Below are positions 33,843 through 40,231 of a DNA stretch of 45,700 bases, in pieces. Each line of letters begins with the position of its first letter. The first letter of the stretch is position 1. This stretch comes from Planctomycetaceae bacterium. GTDB taxonomy: Bacteria > Planctomycetota > Phycisphaerae > Phycisphaerales > SM1A02. The translations under genes were made by a program, and so were the position numbers. The stretch is from positions 1 to 45,700 of the forward strand of contig NYWY01000042.1 of NCBI GenBank assembly GCA_002685335.1, given 5' to 3'. The notes under the pieces were generated by a model. That model saw only the letters and a list, made by a program, of their open reading frames with translations, was not told where the DNA came from and did not search any database.

Positions 33843-34544
33843 ATGCTCCGACTCGATCGCATTCGATTCGACTACCCGGCCCCCCGTGAGGGTGGTGTGG
33901 CGTTCCGATTGCAGCTCGAGTCCCTGGCGATCGAACGCGGCGAATCGGTGGCCATCATCGGCCCCAGCGGGTGCGGAAAGACCACCTTGCTCCGGCTCGC
34001 TTCCGGAATCCTGCTTCCGGCTTCCGGGACCGTCCGACTCGACGACCGGGATCTCTCGACCCTCTCCGAAGGGGAGCGACGTCGAATGCGGATCTCGACC
34101 GTGGGAGTGGTGTTCCAGGATTTTCGATTGCTGGAGCATCTCGACGTCTCCGAGAACGTGCTGCTTCCGTTCCGGCTGGGTGCCGGGCGACTTGATCGCG
34201 CGGCTCGGGATCGGGCCGGGATCCTGCTCGAACGACTCGGCATCGAACGGCTGCGACGACGCTCGATCTCCCTCCTGAGTCAGGGGGAGCGACAGCGGGT
34301 CGCGATCTGTCGGGCGCTGGTGACCGAGCCCGGGCTGGTGCTTGCGGATGAACCGACCGGCAACCTTGATCCGGCCAACAAACGGGTGATTCTCGAAGCC
34401 TTGCTGGCCGCGGCCCGGGATCGCGACGCCGCGGTGCTCACCGTCACCCACGACCACGATCTTCTGGACGCCTTCGATCGGGTGATCGACCTCGGGCGGG
34501 ACATCGCGCCGGTCGGCGCGATCGACGGGGAGGCGGATCGATGA
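33843..34544 (+). CDS. ABC transporter ATP-binding protein (LolD/MacB type)
   Basis: 233 aa. Walker A 'GPSGCGKTT' (about 40-48), the Q-loop 'VVFQDFRLLEHLDVSENVLL', the signature 'LLSQGERQR', Walker B 'LVLADEPTGNLDP' and the switch 'TVTHDHDLL' are all present. The pattern is that of the LolD/FtsE/MacB branch, which powers FtsX-like permeases rather than import channels. The permease gene starts four bases before its stop, so they are coupled. The start ATG is at 33843; the frame includes a TTG twelve bases earlier. Confidence 0.93.
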   Translation: MLRLDRIRFDYPAPREGGVAFRLQLESLAIERGESVAIIGPSGCGKTTLLRLASGILLPASGTVRLDDRDLSTLSEGERRRMRISTVGVVFQDFRLLEHLDVSENVLLPFRLGAGRLDRAARDRAGILLERLGIERLRRRSISLLSQGERQRVAICRALVTEPGLVLADEPTGNLDPANKRVILEALLAAARDRDAAVLTVTHDHDLLDAFDRVIDLGRDIAPVGAIDGEADR

Positions 34545-35728
34545 GTGTTCTTCGACATTCGATCTTCCTCGCGGTCCGCCACCTTCGGCACCATCGAGGC
34601 CGCACGACGCTGCTGCTGCTCGCGTTGTCGCTGGTCGGGTTCCTGCCCCTCGCGGTCGACGGCGTGGTGGATGCCGGCGAACGATCCCTGAGGTCGCGGG
34701 CGGAAGCCACCCCGCTGGTGGCCGGGGCTCCCGGGGCTCCGATCGATCTGGTCCTCTCCGCCCTCTACTTCCGGACGCCGCCGGAGCGGGTGGTTCGCTT
34801 CGGCGAGATCGACGCCCTGGTGGAAGGCGAACTGGCGACCGCGCTGCCGATCGTGCTCGGAGACCGCGTCAAGGGAGCGCCGCTGGTCGGAGTCGATCCG
34901 GGCTACGTGCGTTTTCGCGGTCTTCGTTGCGCCGACGGTCGACCCTTCGCGGTCGCGGGCGAGTGCATCGTGGGCGCCACGGTCGCGGCACGGGCCGGGA
35001 TCGTGGTGGATGACCGGATCACCACCGAACCCCGTGAGATGTTCGATCTGGCCGGGGCCTACCCTCTCCGCATGCGGGTGGTCGGCGTGCTGGAACCGAC
35101 CGGGGGTGCGGATGACGAAGCGATCTTCAGTTCGCTCGAGACCGCCTGGATCGTGCAGGGACTCGCGCACGGACATGACGAACTGGAGGACGCCGACGAT
35201 CCCGAACTGGTGATGGGTCGTCGTGACGGGGTGGTGGTCGGTAGCGCCAAGGTTCGCGAGTTCGTGGAGATCACCGACGACAATCGGGATTCGTTCCACT
35301 TCCATGGTCCGCCGGAGGAACGTCCGGTGACCGCGGCGATCCTTCTGCCGCGTGATCGCAAGGCCGGCACCATCCTGCTCGGTCGGGCCGACGTCGGTCG
35401 ACTGCCGATGCAGGTGGTCCGTGCGACCGAGGTCATCGAGCGTCTCCTGGTCGAAGTCTTCCGGGTCCGGCGGATCCTGCTCGCGGTCCTGGCCGCGGTG
35501 GCGGTGGCGACCGCGTTGCTGGTCGCCGTGGTGATCGCCCTCTCGATCCGGATCCGGGCGACCGAGATCGACACCATGAATCTCATCGGGGCCGGTCGAG
35601 GCCGGGTCGCGGTGATTCTGGGGACCGAGGTGGTGATCCTGGTCGGGCTCGCGATCGCGATCGCCGCGGCGGGTGGAGTGCTGGTGACCATGTCGATTCC
35701 CGCGGTGGAACGACTTCTGCTCGGTTGA
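34541..35728 (+). CDS. FtsX-like ABC transporter permease, probably metal-linked
   Basis: 395 aa. One N-terminal membrane segment ('TTLLLLALSLVGFLPLAVDG') is followed by an outer domain of about 250 residues and two C-terminal membrane segments ('VAVATALLVAVVIALSI', 'VVILVGLAIAIAAAGGVLV'). The outer domain contains 'GLAHGHDELEDADD' and 'RDSFHFHGPPEERPVT', both rich in His and acids. I recall similar motifs in a permease family found beside zinc-binding ABC proteins in other bacteria. The stop overlap with the ATPase gene shows coupling. Transport of metal or of a metal-dependent product, with the divergent TroA-like lipoprotein, is inferred. Right after it begins a low-GC island. Confidence 0.85.
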   Translation: MSVLRHSIFLAVRHLRHHRGRTTLLLLALSLVGFLPLAVDGVVDAGERSLRSRAEATPLVAGAPGAPIDLVLSALYFRTPPERVVRFGEIDALVEGELATALPIVLGDRVKGAPLVGVDPGYVRFRGLRCADGRPFAVAGECIVGATVAARAGIVVDDRITTEPREMFDLAGAYPLRMRVVGVLEPTGGADDEAIFSSLETAWIVQGLAHGHDELEDADDPELVMGRRDGVVVGSAKVREFVEITDDNRDSFHFHGPPEERPVTAAILLPRDRKAGTILLGRADVGRLPMQVVRATEVIERLLVEVFRVRRILLAVLAAVAVATALLVAVVIALSIRIRATEIDTMNLIGAGRGRVAVILGTEVVILVGLAIAIAAAGGVLVTMSIPAVERLLLG

Positions 35729-35883
35729 GCCTGCCGGCTCCTCCGTCAGTCGGATCGTTTTAGATCATCTACACCTATTAATCAAGGTAGGGCTGCTCTT
35801 TAATACAGGAAAGCACTTTGGCTTGCTGCTTGTGGTTGGGTTGTTTAAAGGGCCCTCGCCACGACCTACCAAGCTCACCCCCA

Positions 35884-35895
35884 GGCCTGCAGGCC
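35884..35895. repeat. 12-bp palindrome in the island leader
   Basis: GGCCTGCAGGCC is a perfect palindrome within the non-coding leader of the island. A short stem GCCAC-AAGAAGG-GTGGC follows soon after. Either could be a protein-binding site or part of an RNA fold; no known RNA family is recognised. Confidence 0.3.
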
Positions 35896-35987
35896 AACGT
35901 CAGCCACAAGAAGGGTGGCGGCACTTCTATGGAAGGGCGTGATCAGTGAGAACTAGGGGCGCTTCCACGTAGGAGTAGATTACTGGC

Positions 35988-36299
35988 ATGACTGATATCC
36001 ACGAATTGATGAAGAGAGTCGAGGCAGTCGTATCGGCGGCCTTGGCGGACGCCCCGGCTTCCGACGACTTCGACCCGGCCAGCATCTCTGATCAGGCCAA
36101 GAGGGGCGTAGGCCAGGTACTGGCTTCCCTGGAGGACTACCTCGACACCATCCCTGACAGGGAGACGGCGATCAAGGTGGGCAACGAGATCGCAGCGTTC
36201 CTGGGAGAGGTGGTGTTCAGTGGTGATGTGTTCAGTGATCTTGATGACGACGACGAGGAAGACTGGGGCGAGTCCGACGACGACGACCTGCCGATCTGA
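35988..36299 (+). CDS. Small acidic protein of the island
   Basis: 103 aa. The first ~75 residues look helical ('IHELMKRVEAVVSAALADAP', 'QAKRGVGQVLASLEDYLDTI', 'IKVGNEIAAFLGEVVFSGDV'). The tail is strongly acidic ('DLDDDDEEDWGESDDDDLPI'). No signal peptide, membrane segment or known domain is seen. GGAG lies about twelve bases before the ATG, rather far. Codon choice differs from host genes, which fits recent transfer. The second island gene has the same plan, a helical head and an acidic tail. A DNA- or protein-mimic role is a guess only. Confidence 0.65.
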   Translation: MTDIHELMKRVEAVVSAALADAPASDDFDPASISDQAKRGVGQVLASLEDYLDTIPDRETAIKVGNEIAAFLGEVVFSGDVFSDLDDDDEEDWGESDDDDLPI

Positions 36300-36330
36300 C
36301 CCCCGCTAAGTTCGTGAATAGGAGCCTCTA

Positions 36331-36612
36331 ATGAAAGATCCCCTCAAGCATCAGCGTTTTGTCCTAGCCGAGGCTCTTCATAAGTTGGAGGAGGCTGAAG
36401 GATTGGCGCGTGAGGCTGATGAGTTTGAAATAGAAAACCTGATTGCCAATGTCTGTGATGAACTCATTGACGCTTTCCCTGGTATTGAGCACGAGGTCCC
36501 GGACGACGACGACGAGGACGAGGACGACGAAGACGAGGACGAAGACGACGAAGACGAGGACGAGGACGACGAAGACGAGGACGAGGACGACGAAGACGAC
36601 GGGATCAGATGA
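36331..36612 (+). CDS. Small protein with an Asp/Glu repeat tail, island
   Basis: 93 aa. The head ('QRFVLAEALHKLEEAEGLAR', 'ENLIANVCDELIDAFPGIEH') is helical; the last ~35 residues consist almost only of Asp and Glu. The tail is built from four copies of a 21-bp unit, so its length may vary between strains. AGGAG six to seven bases before the ATG is a good ribosome binding site. The frame ends at a TGA overlapped by the ATG of a tiny third frame. There is no known family. Confidence 0.65.
   Translation: MKDPLKHQRFVLAEALHKLEEAEGLAREADEFEIENLIANVCDELIDAFPGIEHEVPDDDDEDEDDEDEDEDDEDEDEDDEDEDEDDEDDGIR
36514..36597 (+). repeat. Four tandem copies of a 21-bp unit encoding an acidic tail
   Basis: The units start at 36514, 36535, 36556 and 36577. 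All are identical except for one G-to-A change in the second. Each encodes Glu-Asp-Glu-Asp-Asp-Glu-Asp. Because the unit is a multiple of three, gain or loss of copies would keep the frame. Confidence 0.9.
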
Positions 36613-36683
36613 TGGAATTGAAAAGAGACAAGGACAAGGAGGCCCTAGAGGCCTTCATTGCTGAGTTGCCTGAGAAGGCCTAG
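36609..36683 (+). CDS. Tiny 24-aa open frame at the end of the island
   Basis: It reads MMELKRDKDKEALEAFIAEL and ends PEKA. The first ATG overlaps the TGA of the acidic-tail gene, so translation could be coupled. Its TAG stop is the first three bases of the right direct repeat. It is charged and helical and could be a truncated gene or a real micropeptide. Confidence 0.35.
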   Translation: MMELKRDKDKEALEAFIAELPEKA

Positions 36684-36688
36684 GTCAT

Positions 36689-36787
36689 CTACATTCTCCC
36701 GGCAAGGTGGAACGCCGCCTCATCCTCGCGGTTCTCGCGGTCGGCGAATCGACGCTCTTCGCGGATCTCGGAGGACGTTTTCATCAT
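36689..36787 (-). CDS. Possible 32-aa protein at the end of the large operon
   Basis: The frame begins MMKTSSEIREERRFADRENR and ends 'EDEAAFHLAGRM'. Its ATG overlaps the TGA of the MltA-like gene in the same four-base style as the rest of the operon, which supports it as a real coupled gene. The TAG stop lies inside the right direct repeat of the island. It could be complete or cut short. The composition is highly charged with no family match. Confidence 0.35.
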   Translation of the reverse strand: MMKTSSEIREERRFADRENREDEAAFHLAGRM

Positions 36788-37716
36788 CGGGCGGGACGAA
36801 GAATCCGGATCCTGACCGACTCGACCACGTCGCCGGCCTCGGCCATCGCACCGGAACCGGTTCCGAGGAAGAGATCGATCCTTCGACCGATGATCGCGCC
36901 GCCGGTGTCGATCGCCATGGCGACCATCCGGGTCCCGTCGGAACGTTCGACCACGATCACGCTTCCCAGGGGGATGACGTCCGGATCGACCGCCGCGGCG
37001 TGCCGGGGAACGAGTCGGACGCCGGTCGAGGCCTCGGGCCACTGATCGCAGGGGATCTTCCGGAAGTAGACCATGCGATCGTTGTCGAGCATGAGCGACT
37101 CGACCAGCGCGGGATCTCGTCCATGCAGGTCGCGAATCGTCTGCAGGGTCAGACCGTCGGCTTCGGCGTGCCCCTCATCGATCAGTCGCCGTCCCAGGCT
37201 CGTGTACGGGCGTTCGTTGGTTCGCACCCAGTCCAGGCAGGCGCGTTCTCCGTCGGGAAAACGAAGGGCGACCGAGCCGTTGACTTCGGCGAGGTAGGCG
37301 TCCAGTCCGTCGGCGATCCACCCGAGTGGAGCGGGGCTTCGATGCGGGGCCGCACGGTGCTCGCGACGAGTGGGCAGGGACGATGCGGGCGTCTCCTCCG
37401 GGGGCGGACCGAGAATCGAATGGCGGTGATCGGCATCCCGGAAACGCGTCGCCGGAAGAATCGCCGCGGCGTAGGCGGTCGCGTCGAATCGGCCCGGGAT
37501 CGGCGTCGATTCGATGTCCGGCGGATCCCGGTCGAGCAGACGCGATGAAGGATGCACGAGCAACCAGCGCCGCCAGTCGTCCGCGGTCATCGGTTCGGAG
37601 CGGTCGAGCACGGTGAGGGCATCCTCGAGCGATTCCTCGAAGGCTGACGAGGCCGGACCACAGCCGGCGACCAACGTCAGGAGGACGAGCAGCCCGGGAG
37701 GGATCAGCCGGATCAC
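36784..37716 (-). CDS. MltA-type lytic transglycosylase lipoprotein with 3D domain
   Basis: 310 aa. A lipoprotein signal ('IRLIPPGLLVLLTLVAGC') is followed by an MltA-like region: 'DAYLAEVNGSVALRFPDGER', 'RPYTSLGRRLIDEGHAEADG', 'LTLQTIRDLHGRDPALVESL' and 'NDRMVYFRKIP'. The C-terminal 3D domain is seen in 'VDPDVIPLGSVIVVE' and 'AIDTGGAIIGRRIDLFLGTG', with its conserved aspartates. MltA enzymes cut peptidoglycan between MurNAc and GlcNAc to give anhydro ends. The GTG start at 37716 overlaps the TGA of the exporter gene, which fixes it. Confidence 0.88.
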   Translation of the reverse strand: MIRLIPPGLLVLLTLVAGCGPASSAFEESLEDALTVLDRSEPMTADDWRRWLLVHPSSRLLDRDPPDIESTPIPGRFDATAYAAAILPATRFRDADHRHSILGPPPEETPASSLPTRREHRAAPHRSPAPLGWIADGLDAYLAEVNGSVALRFPDGERACLDWVRTNERPYTSLGRRLIDEGHAEADGLTLQTIRDLHGRDPALVESLMLDNDRMVYFRKIPCDQWPEASTGVRLVPRHAAAVDPDVIPLGSVIVVERSDGTRMVAMAIDTGGAIIGRRIDLFLGTGSGAMAEAGDVVESVRIRILRPAR

Positions 37717-38960
37717 AGCGTCGATCTCGGCGGAATCAGGAGGTTCGCCACCAGAAGGCCGGCGACCAGTCCACCCCCGACCAGGGCGGTTTCGATGATC
37801 GTCTCCAATCCCGCGATCGCGTCTTCGCCCAGCAGCGCTCGGATTCCGGCAAGGCCGAGGGCGCCGGGAACCAGGACGATCAGTCCGGGGACCGCAAGGA
37901 TCGCCGCGGGAAGACCGAGCAGTCGGTTGGCGAGATTTCCCCCGAGTCCGACCACCAACGCCGCGATCGCGGCGGAGATCTCCGGGGCACCGATGGGGGC
38001 GGCGAGGCGGATTGATCCCCAGCCCACCACGACCGCCGCGATGAACCAGGGTGCCATGCGGGGGGACTCCTCGAGCAGCACCATGAGACCGAGTCCGGCC
38101 CCGATCACGGCCAGCAGCACACCGACGCCTCCGAGGGGGGCGACCGTGATCTGGTCCAGACCACCGCTCACGAACAGCATGCCGATCCGCTCGCCGATGC
38201 CCGCCCCGAAGGCGAGGGCGACGAAGGACTTGATCGCGCCCATCAGCCTCGCGGTCCCGGAGGTCAGATGACCCATGGCCAGTTCCCGCATCGCGATGGT
38301 CAGGGTGAGGCCCGGCACCAGGACGATGATCGCCGCCACCGTGATCAGCACGGTGTCGCCGTGAAGAATGGCGAGCGTGGAAGTCGCGATGATCGAGGCG
38401 GTGAAGGCGGCGATGATCTCCCCGAGGGCGACCCGGTTCGGTGACCGTCCGAGGAGCAGAAGCACCAGCCCCACGCCGAGGGCCGCGAGTCCGGCGCCGA
38501 TGATGGTTCCGCTCGACCCTCCGGCGAGTCGACTCACGCCCAGACCGGTCACGCAGAAGGCCGCGAGCACCCAGCCCGCGCTCCATCGCGCCGGCCGGGC
38601 GAAGATCGCATCCAGTCTTCGGATCGCGGTGTCCGTCTCGACCTCGTCCGCGACCATGTCGTCCACCACGTCGTTCACCAATCGCAATCGTTCCAGCGAA
38701 GGTGGTCTCGGCTGGGTGCGCACGATCCGGACGCGCTGTCGATCGAGTGGTCCCAGACCGATCGTCAGTCCGGTGGGAACCGCGAAGATCGAGGTCTCGA
38801 CGTTCAATCTTCGACCGAGGATCGCCACGGTGTCCTCGATTCGGTACGAGGGTGCGCCGCCTTCGTGGAGTGCGACCGCGACCCGGACCAGAAGCCGATG
38901 TTCGGGTCGATCGGGGGGGGCGTCGGACGGGGAGGAGTCGGAGTTCGCAGGAAAGGTCAC
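37713..38960 (-). CDS. ThrE-type threonine/serine exporter family protein
   Basis: 415 aa. The N-terminal ~150 residues are cytoplasmic with 'LLVRVAVALHEGGAPSYRIE' and 'FAVPTGLTIGLG', the start of the ThrE (DUF1212) domain. About ten membrane segments follow, including 'AAIIVLVPGLTLTIAMRELA' and 'LPAAILAVPGLIVLVPGALG', the family's PG-rich motifs. Relatives export threonine and serine or related small solutes. Both halves are fused in one chain, as in classical ThrE. The GTG at 38960 overlaps the stop of the DUF993 gene; the upstream extension of the frame lacks support. Confidence 0.87.
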   Translation of the reverse strand: MTFPANSDSSPSDAPPDRPEHRLLVRVAVALHEGGAPSYRIEDTVAILGRRLNVETSIFAVPTGLTIGLGPLDRQRVRIVRTQPRPPSLERLRLVNDVVDDMVADEVETDTAIRRLDAIFARPARWSAGWVLAAFCVTGLGVSRLAGGSSGTIIGAGLAALGVGLVLLLLGRSPNRVALGEIIAAFTASIIATSTLAILHGDTVLITVAAIIVLVPGLTLTIAMRELAMGHLTSGTARLMGAIKSFVALAFGAGIGERIGMLFVSGGLDQITVAPLGGVGVLLAVIGAGLGLMVLLEESPRMAPWFIAAVVVGWGSIRLAAPIGAPEISAAIAALVVGLGGNLANRLLGLPAAILAVPGLIVLVPGALGLAGIRALLGEDAIAGLETIIETALVGGGLVAGLLVANLLIPPRSTL

Positions 38961-40231
38961 GGTGTGGCTCGGCGGGGGGATCGGGGATTCGGACCCCCGT
39001 CGGAATGTTTCCCGACTCCGGAATCGTGGCCGGTGACCAGGCGATTCATCCGGTCGGCGACCAGGCCTGGATTCTCGAGACATCCGGCCGCGTCCGCCAG
39101 TTCAAGGGCCTCCATCAACTCCGCCGGTGAACGCCGCGTCTCCTCGTGATTCACCAGCATCGGATTGGACTGTCGTCCATCGAGCCACGCAAGGAATGCG
39201 AGTCCGGTCTTGTAGAAACGGGTCGGAGCCCGGAACAACGCCTGGCCGAGGCGTTCGCATGGTTCCATGATCCGATCGTAACCCTCGCGATCACCCGAGG
39301 CGAGTCGCCGCAGGGCGAGGGCGGCAGGATGTGCGATCGCGTCGAAGACTCCGAGAAGAGCGTGGCTGAAGTCGCCCAGGTCGATGGTTCGACCATCGAA
39401 TTCCGTGGTTCGTTCGACGGTCGCGAGGCCATCGGTCTCTCCCGCGATCAGGGCACCGAAGTGGAAGTCGTCTCCGGTCATCATGATCTGATCCCGTTGG
39501 AGAAGATCCCGCCTCAATCGCACCTCGAGATCGTGATCCAGCAGGGAGAGTTTCGCCGCTCGGTATCGCTCGGGATCGGCCCGCATGATTCGAAGGAAGG
39601 AATCCCCGGGGAAGTAGCCCTCGAGCGAGGCGAGGAACATGGGGCCGAGCCAGTGCACGACCAGGGGGCCGTCTCCCGCCTCCCGGGCGATGTCGGCATA
39701 GACCTCGACGAAGCCGTCCTCGTCGAGGCCGAGTTCGCACAGTCGCGGCATCGGCAACACCACGGCGACGCCACCGGCGGCTCGGATCACTTCGATCTGT
39801 TCGACCACCCCGTCGATCAATCGGCTGGTGGTCTCGGCTTTTTCCAGGTGGTCGACGCTGGCGCCGGCGCAGAACCCGCCGGGCAGTGAGAGACGGCCGG
39901 TCTCCTCGATCAGTCTTCGGGCCGCGTTCCATCCGAGATCGAATCGCTGCGCAGTGTCCATCGCCTCCGCGATCCCCATGCCGCTGGCCCCGATCCCTCG
40001 GCGGAGATCCATGGTGGCTTCCCAGTCGACGTGTTCGGCGATCTCCGCCGCGCGACCGGGCGTTTCCAGGGAGTGGGGCATCCCGGCGTAGGACGAACGC
40101 ATGACCACGTGGGCCGCGGCGTAGCACAGCCGCGGGAGGGGAGAGTTCGGGTCGACCCCGTCCCGGAGATCCGCCCATCGATCTTCGGTCAGCTCGAACG
40201 GGCCACTCGGCGTCACGATCTTCCCGCTCAT
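38957..40231 (-). CDS. DUF993 protein, dihydrodipicolinate-synthase-like aldolase fold
   Basis: 424 aa. Blocks matching DUF993 as I recall it: 'CYAAAHVVMRSSYAG', 'VDWEATMDLRRGIGASGMGI', 'AEAMDTAQRFDLGWNAARRL', 'CAGASVDHL', 'PLVVHWLGPMFLASLEGYFP', 'AKLSLLDHDLEVRLRRDL', 'MTGDDFHFGALIAG' and 'APTRFYKTGLAFLAWLDGRQ'. The family is related to DHDPS/NAL aldolases and the Lys in 'AAKLSLLD' is a candidate Schiff-base residue. No reaction is known to me. The ATG at 40231 overlaps the transporter stop. Neighbours suggest a lyase step on a dehydrated sugar acid. Confidence 0.87.
   Translation of the reverse strand: MSGKIVTPSGPFELTEDRWADLRDGVDPNSPLPRLCYAAAHVVMRSSYAGMPHSLETPGRAAEIAEHVDWEATMDLRRGIGASGMGIAEAMDTAQRFDLGWNAARRLIEETGRLSLPGGFCAGASVDHLEKAETTSRLIDGVVEQIEVIRAAGGVAVVLPMPRLCELGLDEDGFVEVYADIAREAGDGPLVVHWLGPMFLASLEGYFPGDSFLRIMRADPERYRAAKLSLLDHDLEVRLRRDLLQRDQIMMTGDDFHFGALIAGETDGLATVERTTEFDGRTIDLGDFSHALLGVFDAIAHPAALALRRLASGDREGYDRIMEPCERLGQALFRAPTRFYKTGLAFLAWLDGRQSNPMLVNHEETRRSPAELMEALELADAAGCLENPGLVADRMNRLVTGHDSGVGKHSDGGPNPRSPRRATP

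Larger units (their letters stand above)
35761..36693. mobile_element. Low-GC inserted segment bounded by 13-bp direct repeats
   Basis: The copies TAGATCATCTACA (35761-35773) and TAGGTCATCTACA (36681-36693) differ at one base and lie exactly where base composition changes. Inside, codons such as TTG, GTA and AGG and A/T-rich spacers replace the strongly GC-biased style on both sides. The segment holds about 210 bp of non-coding leader and three small genes on the plus strand, and no recombinase. It lies between two convergent host units. I infer a foreign insertion, perhaps a non-autonomous or phage-derived cassette, with the repeats as attachment sites or target duplications. No terminal inverted repeats were found. 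Confidence 0.55.

Noticed and set aside
34541..35728. FtsX-like permease truncated by the island because only two C-terminal helices are seen
   Set aside because: The stop lies 33 bp before the repeat, and the length and ending fit the family of such permeases as I know it.
35761..35987. tmRNA, tRNA or group I intron in the island leader
   Set aside because: No acceptor stem, T-loop sequence, tag frame or intron core could be found.
36784..38586. 600-aa minus-strand frame suggesting an N-terminal extension of the MltA-like protein
   Set aside because: The extension is out of frame with the ThrE-type exporter and rich in Arg/His/Gly. The GTG at 37716 gives a lipoprotein signal and a four-base overlap.
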